Origin: Candidatus Neoanaerotignum galli
GTDB taxonomy: Bacteria; Bacillota; Clostridia; Lachnospirales; Anaerotignaceae
Assembly: GCA_904381335.1 (NCBI GenBank)
Contig: CAJFIN010000004.1
Span: 1-49,996 of the forward strand
Length of the DNA stretch: 49,996 nt
Direction: 5' to 3'
Positions 1 to 8,326 of this stretch are shown in pieces (positions within the stretch are counted from its first letter, which is position 1; each line of letters opens with the position of its first letter). A model generated the notes under the pieces. That model saw nothing but the letters and a program-made list of their open reading frames with translations. It did no database searches and was not told where the DNA came from. A program made the translations under genes and the position numbers.

Positions 1-65
1 TTGAATAAGGGGGCCATGATAGTAATGAAGGGGCGGCGTTTTATGTAACTGAGCAGGCGCTTCAT
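1..65 (-). CDS. 5' end of an unidentified gene, cut by the window edge
   Basis: Only the first 21 codons are present, starting at an ATG read on the minus strand at position 65. The start follows a good AAAGGATGAG ribosome-binding site. The peptide begins MKRLLSYIKRRPF and runs into a hydrophobic stretch, as the cytoplasmic N-terminus of a polytopic membrane protein does; ABC exporter half-transporters often begin this way, but that is only an analogy. The gene is divergent from the LysR regulator at 167 with about 100 bases between them, the usual arrangement for a LysR regulator and its target. Confidence 0.5.
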   Translation of the reverse strand, partial: MKRLLSYIKRRPFITIMAPLF

Positions 66-92
66 TTTTCTCATCCTTTCTGGTGTTAGGAC

Positions 93-121
93 TGTTTTTG
101 TGTTTTGATTTTTGCTATAAT
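93..121 (+). promoter_or_regulatory. Extended -10 promoter for the LysR gene
   Basis: TATAAT lies at 116-121, preceded by TG at the extended -10 position (TGCTATAAT). The -35 region is poor (TGTTTT around 93-98, 17 bases upstream), as is common for extended -10 promoters. Transcription would begin near 128, about 40 bases before the ATG at 167. Confidence 0.55.
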
Positions 122-166
122 ATGGACGAATAGTAATGAATTGATATCATGAAAGAGGAACATCTT

Positions 167-1099
167 ATGAAATTGACCCATCTGCGATATTTTCAGACTG
201 TCTGCAAGTATAATAATCTGAGCCGAGCTGCCAAAGAGCTTCATATTTCCCAGCCGGGACTGTCCCATGTGATCCATGAACTGGAGCAGGAGTTTGATCT
301 TACGCTTTTTCTCCGGCAGAATAAAGGCCTGATTTTGACGAAGGAAGGCCAGCAATTTCTAAATGAAACCAACCTTCTGCTGGAACAAACGGATTCTTTT
401 ATTAGCCGCATGAAATTCCTTGGAAAGGCCAACCAGGTCATTCAGTTTGGTCTTTCGCCAGCCAGTGCGACTTTATTTTTTTCTCCTATCATGCAGGAGT
501 TTCATCGTCAGTATCCACAAGTGAAAGTCAATGTCGTTGAAAGTGGCAGTATCACGAACCATCAACAGGTTTTGGACGGAAAACTTGACGTAGCGTTATT
601 ATCTTCAGATTCTCCCATGTCTTCTGCCTTTGGCTCCTATAAAATCGCTGTTACAAGAATCTGTCTTTATCTCTCAAAAGAGCATCCGCTAGCCAAAGAG
701 GAGACCATTTCTCTGAAAGAGTTAGACAAGATCCCGCTGGTATTGCTCTCAGAGGATTCCTTTTTAACAACGAGCACCTTAAAAACCTGCGCCCAATATA
801 AGGTTACGCCAAAGATCATCTTGACGACAAATCAGATTATAATCATAAAGCGGTTGATTGAAAGCAATACGGCGGGAACACTGCTGTTTCATGGCACTCT
901 TCCGGAGGATCATCAGTATAAAGCCATTCCCATTCAAGAATTTCAGGAGGCATATATCTATCTGATTTGGAACCAGTATAATCCTGTTAGCGCAGCAGTG
1001 AAACATCTCATCAAGACAGCGAAACGGTTGTATCCACAACCGATGGTCGATTCTTATTGTAATGGCAATGATTCAGAAAATCCAATACTTAATCATTAG
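167..1099 (+). CDS. LysR-family transcriptional regulator
   Basis: A 310-residue protein of the usual LysR length. Residues 1-60 form the winged helix-turn-helix (MKLTHLRYFQTVCKYNNLSRAA, then SQPGLSHVIHELE); residues of about 90-300 form the periplasmic-binding-like effector domain, beginning near IQFGLSPAS. I chose the ATG at 167 over the one at 149 because AGAGGA sits at the right distance upstream and because family members begin M-x-L-x-x-L-R-Y-F. It is divergent from the truncated gene at the left edge, which is its most likely target. The ligand cannot be inferred. No terminator is obvious immediately downstream. Confidence 0.93.
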   Translation: MKLTHLRYFQTVCKYNNLSRAAKELHISQPGLSHVIHELEQEFDLTLFLRQNKGLILTKEGQQFLNETNLLLEQTDSFISRMKFLGKANQVIQFGLSPASATLFFSPIMQEFHRQYPQVKVNVVESGSITNHQQVLDGKLDVALLSSDSPMSSAFGSYKIAVTRICLYLSKEHPLAKEETISLKELDKIPLVLLSEDSFLTTSTLKTCAQYKVTPKIILTTNQIIIIKRLIESNTAGTLLFHGTLPEDHQYKAIPIQEFQEAYIYLIWNQYNPVSAAVKHLIKTAKRLYPQPMVDSYCNGNDSENPILNH

Positions 1100-2568
1100 T
1101 TTGTGATAAATTTAGCTTATGGCACAGCTTTGGATAGTAGGAGGGAAAAGGAGGGCGCTTTGAGGAAGAGGGCGTCTTTGCTTTGAATCTAGGGGGCATT
1201 GCTTTACTCAGCAGTGCCATGTCAATGAAAGAAACCCCTATTTGGTATGTCAACAAACGGGCCAATGGCGGAAGTCTTTGGCTTAGGGGAGAAACAGCAT
1301 TTCTGATGTAGCAGCGAAGGCAAGGGGCTATCCATTTTGATGAAAAAAGGAGTGTGCGACAAAACGCCGTCTTGGTGGGCGGGAAAAGAAATTACCACTT
1401 AAAAATAACGGAAGCCCTATAAATTGATGGTTTTACAGCACCGCTTTCTTAGCTGCGTTCTATGATGAATCACCGGGAAGTTTAATCCATTGGTTTAGCG
1501 CGATATAGGGCTTAGAGAAAAACAAGCGATATTTCTCGTTGGCTTGTCACAGTCAAACTCCATTTTGTGTGTCATGGGAGGATCTTGTTTTTGTCTTTCT
1601 GGCTTAGCCCTGGACTTTTGTGGATCAGAAATAGATTTGATTGGCACATGAAAGAACTTTCCTTTAGAACATACTGATTTTCCCGCAGGCAGGGGATTTA
1701 AGCCAATATGGCTAAATCATGGCTGGGTTGGCTTAGATGGATTTTTCAGCAGATAAAAACCTGAGCAGAGACCATGGGATGAGGATCATCTGCCCAAAAT
1801 GAAACTTTGTCCAGGGACATCCTTCATACCAAATGGGTTTGATAGGTGGGGTCTGGAAAAAATTGCATAAAAACCCAGGACTTCTACAGCCTTGCGGCAG
1901 TTTCAGTAGAAGTTTTTACTGGGTCATGCCATAGCCATGATTTCGAATGATCAGGATTTATGTGAAAGAAAATGGAAAAATAAAGGCGTGGGTGGAGAAA
2001 TCCATAGCAAAAGCCCGTTACTGTGGGTCATACTTGCGGTAAAGGGCCTTTGCTTTTTTCTCAAAAAATGATTTTTCAACGATGATTGTTCCTAGGGGAA
2101 GACTGTCTTGACTACGAGTTATCATGGTATGCACAGAACCTTGTGGGCAGATATCATGTCAATGCCATGATGCAAACAGGGCATTAGGATTTCCTTGATG
2201 AAGGGGAACGCAGCCTCGTTTTCTCTGCGCTATAAGATCTTTTTTGAAATGAATGGTACATATGTTTGGGTTGTCCTGCACCTGCGTGATGGAGGTATTG
2301 TCCAGCTTATCGAAAGAATCTTTGCCTCATGGTAACTCCACCAGCCATCATCGTTCCCGCTGATTTTGCTTGGCTGATTTTTAAGGATGCCCTTTTCAGC
2401 TAGGGATGGCAGGGAACCCATTGTTGTGCCAGAAACAGGATACCGATGGTTTTAAATGTCTGAAAAAAGAAAAGGAATAGGCTTTGAATGGCATGAATCA
2501 CAGGAGTAGGCAAAAACGAAAGGTTCAATTTTAGTTGCTGCGCATAGGAAATCTGATCCCAGGTGATT
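1100..2568. other. Gene-free block of about 1.5 kb with stem-loops
   Basis: I find no protein-coding gene on either strand. All frames are broken by frequent stops, and the short ORFs present (for example 2230-2421 on the minus strand) lack a ribosome-binding site or recognisable content. Two compound hairpins stand out. In 1699-1735, TAAGCCAA pairs with TTGGCTTA. In 1873-1924, ACCCAG/CTGGGT encloses CTTCTAC/GTAGAAG. I do not recognise tmRNA, RNase P RNA, group II intron domain V or any riboswitch. The block may be decayed coding sequence or may hold an unrecognised structured RNA. Confidence 0.6.
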
Positions 2569-2586
2569 GCGTAGTTGGTCCTACGC
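2569..2586. promoter_or_regulatory. Inverted repeat, candidate operator of the methyltransferase promoter
   Basis: GCGTAG (2569-2574) and CTACGC (2581-2586) form a perfect inverted repeat with a 6-base spacer, directly abutting the -35 box at 2587. A protein bound here would block RNA polymerase. The methyltransferase carries its own N-terminal helix-turn-helix, and several C5 methyltransferases are known to repress their own gene through such a domain, so autoregulation is a reasonable inference. Confidence 0.5.
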
Positions 2587-2615
2587 TTGTCTCCTAAAGA
2601 GGTGTATAGTATAAT
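2587..2615 (+). promoter_or_regulatory. Sigma-A promoter of the methyltransferase cassette
   Basis: TTGTCT (2587-2592) and TATAAT (2610-2615) are separated by exactly 17 bases. Transcription should begin about 30 bases before the ATG at 2654. The palindrome at 2569-2586 lies immediately upstream. Confidence 0.75.
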
Positions 2616-2653
2616 GCAAGTAGTAGAATCAGTGTTTTATGGAGGTCAATGGC

Positions 2654-3886
2654 ATGAATGCGGAGCTTTTAACTGTGGCGCAAGCAGCAAAATATTTACA
2701 ACTATCTGAAAAAACGATTCGGCGCTACATTCATCGGGGCATTTTGCCGGCTTCCAAATGGGAGGATCGGATGTGGCGGATTCGGGCCAGTGATATTGAG
2801 CCATTTATGGCGGAAATAGCTGCGTCCCATGGCGCTAAGGAACCAAAGCCCGCTTCTCCGCGATTGATTTCCCTTTTTTCTGGGTGCGGTGGTATGGATT
2901 TAGGATTTCAAAAGGCCGGATTTCAGATCGTTTTTGCCAATGATTTTGACAAAGATGCGCAGGCGGTGTACGCCTTGAATATCGGAAAAATTGATGGAAG
3001 AGATATATTGACCATTGATGAACAGGAGATCCCCGAGGGGGATATCTTAACGGCGGGATTTCCTTGCCAGCCCTTTTCCAATGCGGGAAGCAGGAAAGGC
3101 GTTCATGATTCTCGCGGTATGTTGTACAAAGAATGTTTACGGATCATTCAAAAGCGGATGCCCAAAGTCATTGTCTTTGAAAATGTTAAGGGGCTGCTTT
3201 CCACCAAATATATTGACGGCCGCAATTTAGCGGAAGTGATCTTAGAAGATTTATCCCACATGAACAAGACGGGATACCAAGTGGTCTACCAGTTGGTAAA
3301 TGCCGCTGACTATGGGGTGCCTCAAAACCGCCAACGGGTGTTTTTTATTGGCGTTAGGAAGGATCTGGAGATGACATTTACGTTCCCGAAAAAGCGCGCG
3401 AAAGAAAATCTAACCTTGCGTCATGTTTTAACGGTGCCGCCGGAGGTGCCAAATCAGGTGGATTGGCCGCTGTCCCCTCAGGCGATGGAGATGGTGAGAT
3501 TTATTCCGGAGGGAGGATCGTGGAAAGATGTTCCTTATGAGCATTTGGCTCCTCGGTTTCAACGGATTCGCGATAATATGAAAAGATACCATTCGCCTAA
3601 TTTTTATCGCCGGTTTTCCCGGGATGAAATCTGCGGCACCATGACCGCATCTGCTCAGCCGGAAAACTGTGGGATTATTCATCCCACGGAAAACCGGCGG
3701 TTTACGATTCGCGAAGTCGCCCGGATTCAAACCTTTCCAGATGACTTTTCTTTCTTCACTGACACGGCAAGAGAGATTACCGCTATGTATAAAGTGATTG
3801 GCAACGCGGTGCCAGTTCAGCTGGCCTATGAGATTGCTTTGGCCATTATGAAGCAGGTGTTTCAAAAACAAACAAGCAAAAAGTAA
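2654..3886 (+). CDS. DNA (cytosine-5) methyltransferase with N-terminal HTH domain
   Basis: A 410-residue enzyme that should transfer a methyl group from S-adenosylmethionine to C5 of cytosine in a specific site. Residues 1-55 are an excisionase/MerR-type helix-turn-helix (LTVAQAAKYLQLSEKTIRRY, then GILPASKW). The catalytic domain follows: motif I FSGCGG at 75-80, motif IV GFPCQPFSNAG with catalytic Cys138, motif VI ENV at 176-178, motif VIII QNRQR at about 224-228, and motif X GNAVP at 383-387. All key residues are present, so it should be active. The ATG at 2654 is preferred over 2639 because GGAGG lies 8 bases upstream. The next gene starts 12 bases downstream and looks like an operon partner. 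The target sequence cannot be read from the protein. Confidence 0.93.
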   Translation: MNAELLTVAQAAKYLQLSEKTIRRYIHRGILPASKWEDRMWRIRASDIEPFMAEIAASHGAKEPKPASPRLISLFSGCGGMDLGFQKAGFQIVFANDFDKDAQAVYALNIGKIDGRDILTIDEQEIPEGDILTAGFPCQPFSNAGSRKGVHDSRGMLYKECLRIIQKRMPKVIVFENVKGLLSTKYIDGRNLAEVILEDLSHMNKTGYQVVYQLVNAADYGVPQNRQRVFFIGVRKDLEMTFTFPKKRAKENLTLRHVLTVPPEVPNQVDWPLSPQAMEMVRFIPEGGSWKDVPYEHLAPRFQRIRDNMKRYHSPNFYRRFSRDEICGTMTASAQPENCGIIHPTENRRFTIREVARIQTFPDDFSFFTDTAREITAMYKVIGNAVPVQLAYEIALAIMKQVFQKQTSKK

Positions 3887-3898
3887 GGGGGTTAGCCG

Positions 3899-5289
3899 AT
3901 GGATACAGATAAAGCATACCTATTGGGCCTAATGATAGGCGGCGGTGTATTTGGCAATGCAGAGGATGTGTTCAGCATTCGCCTGCCGTACAAAAAATGG
4001 GGCTCTTTTCTTGAAAACCCCCAGCGGGCGGGTGAGATTGCAGGGGATATCTTGCGCAAAGTAGGACAGATGTTTCGGGCGGTGTACGGGCTTTCTGTAC
4101 AATATGAAACAACGCCCGGAGGTACTTGGATCATTCTTTGCGAAGGGGATATAACCGAGGTGAAAAAGGACCTGATGCACTATGGCATATCATGCGAAGG
4201 GGAACTGCGAGGCAATGTGGATCTTCGCCGGATTGCCACAGATTTAGTGGATGATAATCTCAAGCGCCGTTTCATCGCGGGGTTAGCAGACACCATTGGC
4301 AGTATGGCAAAATCCCAGCGCCGATTTACCAGCGAGCATCAGATCATTTCGTTTGAAATGAAGGGCTTTTGTTTCCAGTTTGTTTGCGATTTGTGTCAGC
4401 TGCTATACAGCATTAATGTATTGCGGATCAAATCAGCTGGAATCATCCCAATCTGCATTGCGCCAATGATCCATATTATACACGGTGGAAGAAGGGGTTT
4501 AAGCTGCGAATTTTATTGGATCAATATGCCAAGTTTGGCGCATTTGCGTTTCGCACCAAGGCAGAAACATCCAGTGAAAACCGAAAACTGCAAAACAAAA
4601 CCCATGTGGCACAAAGCTGTGAGACCAGGCAGATGCGTTTTACACCATCCACAGTACATCCGGCGGAGAATGAAATTTGTTTGCCGGAGCAGATTCGCGG
4701 TGGACACTATATCCATTCAAAACATGTTTGTGCAGTGATGGGATGCCCCCATGCGCCATATGAGAAAATCAAAGCGCAATTTGCGCATATTGGGCAGCTC
4801 ATTACTCCTTTCCCGATTTTGCATAAGGATAGTTTGGCGCAACTAGAAAAGATAGTGGAAAAAGACCCGTCATTGTTCCGCCGGCAGTATACGGTGATGC
4901 AGGTGGAGATCAAAACGTTGTTAGAACAATATAGAAAAAACAAAACGGCGCTGCTGTATGGGGATATGACCCATACGGGGTATCCAATCACAGAACTGCT
5001 CCAAGCAGTGGCCTATGTTATTGCAAACCATGACGAATTATCTGGCAAGCGGCCCAAAAAGTATATTGAAATTATACAACGGCATTTGCATGACAATGTG
5101 AATTTAGCGGTGGAAATTAGAAAGCCGGATTTACTGACGCCGCTGATGGTGGTGGGAAATGGCCGAGGGGCGTTGATTGGCGCACATAATCCACAGGTAT
5201 ATCAGCGCCTGGTCACCAGAGCGCCGGAAAATGAATACAAATTATTCGTTCGCCAAATCACGGAGGATGATTTACATTATGTCCGGTAA
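3899..5289 (+). pseudogene. LAGLIDADG-like protein of the R-M cassette, frameshifted
   Basis: The reading frame from 3899 (ribosome-binding site AGGGGG) encodes two LAGLIDADG-like helices: YLLGLMIGGG near residues 7-16 and FIAGLADTIGS near 125-135. The coding signal then moves to the -1 frame between about 4417 and 4440, where it continues as WNHPNLHCANDPYYTRWKKG and runs to the stop at 5289, for about 463 residues in all. A one-base deletion explains the shift. No slippery heptamer is visible, and the second part has no start of its own with a ribosome-binding site. In both motifs the position of the catalytic acid is occupied by a non-acidic residue (Gly, Ile), so DNA recognition without cleavage is more likely than homing activity. 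The family match and role are inferred. The break may be real or a base-calling error. Confidence 0.7.
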
Positions 5290-5881
5290 CCGCAGCCGAA
5301 ACGAGGTATCTTATTATCCAGAAATACAGGCATTTATTGAAGCGCAGCTAAAAAGCAATTTCCAAGCAAAACACCATCAAACCCTCAGTGTCTACTGGGG
5401 GATTGGCGAGCTGAAAACCAATTTGCAAAAAATGATGGCTGCACATCCGGCAACATGTGCTTGTGTAACCGCATTTGCCAATCAAGTGCCACCGCTGAAT
5501 TTAGATATTTTTGCGCTGATTACCGATGGCAAGCACTTTGAAATTTTCATCCTTGAGGTGAAGCGGATGAACAGTGTTGGGCTAAAAGAATGGACGCAGC
5601 TGGTGGGCTATTGTTTGGTGTCAGGGGCAAAGTACGGCCTTTTGGTGAATATCAATCAGGGAGCCAGCCCTCGCTTGGCCCATATTCTTACCACGCAATC
5701 CCATCTTTCTGAGATCCATACCGTGATAGATGGCAAACCGCAGGAGCATTGGTTGGGATTTATGCAGTGGGACAGTGTGACAAAGAGCTTTGAATATAGT
5801 AATTTGGGGGCAATTTCGTCTTTATCGGATCTGAGTTGTCGATTGGCCAGGGAGTTTGAATATGATCGTGATACCAATTAG
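5279..5881 (+). CDS. PD-(D/E)XK-type nuclease-like protein, candidate restriction subunit
   Basis: About 200 residues. The centre shows the layout of a PD-(D/E)XK nuclease core: LDIFAL (Asp76), then FEIFILEVKR with Glu93 and Lys95, then a helix with a conserved-looking Gln (EWTQLVGYCL). This would bind Mg2+ and cut DNA. The start is the ATG at 5279, which overlaps the end of the preceding reading frame by 11 bases; GGAGG at 5262-5266 lies 12 bases upstream, and an in-frame ATG at 5267 is too close to that site. The gene is cotranscribed with a cytosine methyltransferase, which supports a restriction role, although I do not recognise a named restriction enzyme. An alternative is a Holliday-junction or repair-type nuclease of the same fold. 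Confidence 0.65.
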   Translation: MSGNRSRNEVSYYPEIQAFIEAQLKSNFQAKHHQTLSVYWGIGELKTNLQKMMAAHPATCACVTAFANQVPPLNLDIFALITDGKHFEIFILEVKRMNSVGLKEWTQLVGYCLVSGAKYGLLVNINQGASPRLAHILTTQSHLSEIHTVIDGKPQEHWLGFMQWDSVTKSFEYSNLGAISSLSDLSCRLAREFEYDRDTN

Positions 5882-6217
5882 AAAATCCCTTTCAGGAAAG
5901 AGACGGAAGATGCAATCTGCAAGATGTGGTATCGATCTGCTCAGAAAAAGATGGATGGACTATGGTTAAGCTGGCAGACAAAATGGGATAACCATGGTTT
6001 TTTGAAGCAAGGTCATGGAGCGACATATGCCTTGGCTCAGTGGGATTGAGAAAAAGAGCATTTCTGGGTATCATAGGTTTTAGTGCATTATGTGGTTCAA
6101 CCGAAGCCACAAGCTGTTTTTGCCACAAACGCCGGCCTTAGCACGGGATGGGCTGGGTGAGATACGACAAAGCAGGGGGGTCTTCGGCGGGAGGAAAACA
6201 GAAAGGGGAAAAAGAAA
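5882..6217. other. Intergenic region without recognised content
   Basis: No ORF with a ribosome-binding site, no tRNA and no convincing terminator or promoter were found in these 336 bases, apart from the GGGG-type ribosome-binding site just before the lipoprotein start at 6218. Confidence 0.5.
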
Positions 6218-6805
6218 ATGAAATATGGAAAACCACAAGCGATTGTTTTAGGGATGGTGGCGGCAGTGATATGTTCTGGTTGTTCTGCGGCGGCGCCAAA
6301 TGCATTACGTAATACAGCCGTGATGCCGGATCAGCCCACAACACAGACTGTTTCGGTGGAAAACGAAGGCATTACGCAGGAAGAAGCCTATGCCATCTGT
6401 TTGGAAAATGCAGGCGTGGCAGCAGAAGATGCTTTTCATGATAAAGTAGAACAAGACAGGGAGAATGGTAATGCGATTTATGATGTGGAATTTGAAACCA
6501 ATTATGGGGATTACCAGTATGAAGTGACCGTGGAAGACGGCACTATTTTAGAGGCGGATTATGAGGTCAATGAGGCGTGGGCTCGTCAGCAGGAAGGAAC
6601 GCCGATGGAGATCGAAGCAGCGGCATCCTTCGTTGCAAATCAGGTGCCGGGTGCAACGGCACAGGATGTACAGATCTGGGAAGAATGGGATGATGGCCAA
6701 AGGTGGTATGAGGGTCGTTTGGAGCAGGACGGTATCATCTATGAATTTGAAATTGATTCGGATACAGGGATGATTTCTCAATGGAAGGCAGATTACCGGG
6801 GATAA
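6218..6805 (+). CDS. PepSY-domain lipoprotein
   Basis: A 195-residue secreted lipoprotein. The N-terminus is a signal peptide (MKYGKPQAIVLGMVAAVICS) followed by a lipobox Cys in ICSGCS near residue 22, so the protein should be anchored to the outer face of the membrane. Two PepSY-like repeats follow, one around residues 50-110 (GITQEEAYAICLENAG ... YDVEFETNYGDYQYEVTVE) and one around 130-195 (EIEAAASFVANQVPGATA ... YEFEIDSDTGMISQW). PepSY domains are thought to inhibit or modulate extracellular proteases. The protein is strongly acidic. It stands alone: the gene downstream has its own promoter. The ribosome-binding site is AAAGGGG upstream of the ATG. Confidence 0.85.
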   Translation: MKYGKPQAIVLGMVAAVICSGCSAAAPNALRNTAVMPDQPTTQTVSVENEGITQEEAYAICLENAGVAAEDAFHDKVEQDRENGNAIYDVEFETNYGDYQYEVTVEDGTILEADYEVNEAWARQQEGTPMEIEAAASFVANQVPGATAQDVQIWEEWDDGQRWYEGRLEQDGIIYEFEIDSDTGMISQWKADYRG

Positions 6806-6884
6806 AAAGAGATAAAAATCAGGAATGGGCTACAGGACAAGGGATAACAAATCATGAGGAGTTTGGTATCCCTAAAAAGATTGG

Positions 6885-6913
6885 TTGACCGGAGAATCAA
6901 ACTTGTTTATAAT
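6885..6913 (+). promoter_or_regulatory. Sigma-A promoter of the LarA-like gene
   Basis: TTGACC (6885-6890) and TATAAT (6908-6913) have a 17-base spacing, close to the ideal promoter. This gives a leader of about 55 bases before the ATG at 6976. Confidence 0.85.
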
Positions 6914-6975
6914 AAAAGCAACAAGGGTTGCAAGATATAGCCAATGTGTTTAAGTTTAAGAAGGAGGCGTCCCGA

Positions 6976-8253
6976 ATGTCTGGTATTACCAAATTGGTAG
7001 ACCACATGCAGTTGCCCAAATTTGTACGGGTGAAACAATATTTTCCACACAATGAATTGTCTGAAGACGAAATTAAAGCTGTTTTGAATGAGAATTTTGC
7101 TCGCCCAGAAATCAAAGAGCGGATTAAGCCCGGCCAGCGCATTTGTATTACTTGTGGCAGCCGTGGTCTGTCGAATATTGTGTTGATTACTCGTGAGATT
7201 GTAAATCATGTGAAAGCGCTAGGTGCAGAACCGTTTTTGATTCCAGCTATGGGCAGCCATGGCGGCGCTACGGATGAAGGCCAGAAGGGCATTTTGGCCA
7301 GCTATGGCATTACAGAAGAAACCATGGGCTGCCCCATTCTTTCTTCTATGGAAACGGTAGTGATTGACCATATTGACGATATTGATGCCGATGTGAATAT
7401 TGATAAAAACGCTTATGGCGCCGATGGTATTATTGTGCTGAACCGAATCAAAGCCCATACTGGCTTTAAAGGCAAATATGAAAGCGGTCTGATGAAAATG
7501 ATGACCATCGGTTTGGGCAAGCAAAAGGGTGCTTATGTGGCTCATTCTGCTGGGGATGACAATATGCCGGAGCGTCTGTTTAAAATTGGCAGTTCTATGA
7601 TTGCGCATGCGCCGATTATCCTTGGTGTAGGCTTATTAGAAAATGCCTTTGATAAGACGTATAAGATTGCGGTGCTAAAAAGTGAGGAAATTCCTGAAAA
7701 AGAACCGGCGTTGCTGGATGAAGCAAAAGCAGCAATGGGGAAGATTTTCTTGGATGCCTGCGATGTGCTGATCCTAGAGAAGATTGGGAAAAATTACAGC
7801 GGTGGCGGCATGGACCCCAATGTGGTGGGGCGCTCTCGTCTGCCCATTGGGATTAAGAGTGAACGGATGGGCATTTTTGGCTTGAGTGAAGAATCTCATG
7901 GCAATGCCACTGGCATGGGACGGGCTGATGTGGGCACGATGAATTTCTTCCATCAGATTTCTTTTGATGATACCTATCCTAATGCGGTAACAGATCATGA
8001 CAGCTCTGTATATAAGATCCCTCTGATCGTGGATAATGATAAGGAATGCATCAAAACGTCAATGGCAATCTGCCTTAACATGGATCCAGAACATCCGCGG
8101 ATCATTATCTTAAAAAATTCTTTGGAAATTGAAGATATCCTGATTTCTGAAGCACTGATCCCGGAGGCAAAAACGAAAGAACAGCTGACCATCACCAGTG
8201 AACCCTTTGAACTGGAATTTGATGCGGAAGGAAACATGCTGACCCAAATTTGA
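6976..8253 (+). CDS. LarA-like (DUF2088) protein, possible nickel-pincer racemase/epimerase
   Basis: A 425-residue cytoplasmic protein of the lactate-racemase-like family. Visible family signatures are PAMGSHGGATDEG near residue 90, and RIKAHTGFKGKYESGLMKMM with IGLGKQKGAY in the middle, which supply the conserved His and Lys residues. LarA enzymes racemise or epimerise 2-hydroxy acids with a nickel-pincer nucleotide cofactor; homologues act on malate, 2-hydroxyglutarate or phenyllactate, so lactate should not be assumed. No larB, larC or larE is in the window. The start at 6976 is supported by AAGGAGG 8 bases upstream. The gene has its own promoter and terminator. Its neighbours are a LysR regulator and two amino-acid/imino-acid enzymes. 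Substrate is unknown. Confidence 0.82.
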   Translation: MSGITKLVDHMQLPKFVRVKQYFPHNELSEDEIKAVLNENFARPEIKERIKPGQRICITCGSRGLSNIVLITREIVNHVKALGAEPFLIPAMGSHGGATDEGQKGILASYGITEETMGCPILSSMETVVIDHIDDIDADVNIDKNAYGADGIIVLNRIKAHTGFKGKYESGLMKMMTIGLGKQKGAYVAHSAGDDNMPERLFKIGSSMIAHAPIILGVGLLENAFDKTYKIAVLKSEEIPEKEPALLDEAKAAMGKIFLDACDVLILEKIGKNYSGGGMDPNVVGRSRLPIGIKSERMGIFGLSEESHGNATGMGRADVGTMNFFHQISFDDTYPNAVTDHDSSVYKIPLIVDNDKECIKTSMAICLNMDPEHPRIIILKNSLEIEDILISEALIPEAKTKEQLTITSEPFELEFDAEGNMLTQI

Positions 8254-8265
8254 TGGGCGGCATCG

Positions 8266-8305
8266 GCTCCCAACGGGACTTCGGTTTCGTTTGGGAGCTT
8301 TTTTT
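8266..8305 (+). terminator. Rho-independent terminator after the LarA-like gene
   Basis: GCTCCCAA (from 8266) pairs with TTGGGAGC (8291-8298), followed by a run of seven or more T residues. It ends just before the ribosome-binding site of the LysR gene, which supports the GTG start of that gene at 8327. Confidence 0.88.
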
Positions 8306-8326
8306 CTGAAAGAAAGGAAGAAATTT

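Noticed and set aside
2230-2421. 63-residue minus-strand ORF in the gene-free block
   Set aside because: No ribosome-binding site, no recognisable domain and unusual composition.
4400-4450. Programmed -1 ribosomal frameshift in the LAGLIDADG-like gene
   Set aside because: No X-XXY-YYZ heptamer or downstream pseudoknot is evident at the change of frame.
4516-5289. A separate gene starting at TTG 4516
   Set aside because: No ribosome-binding site precedes it, and its coding signal extends upstream of 4516 in the same frame to about 4417, so it is the second part of the frameshifted gene starting at 3899.
3899-5289. Homing endonuclease inside an intron or intein
   Set aside because: The protein is a free-standing gene 12 bases after an intact methyltransferase, with no split exon or splice motifs, and its LAGLIDADG motifs lack the catalytic acids.
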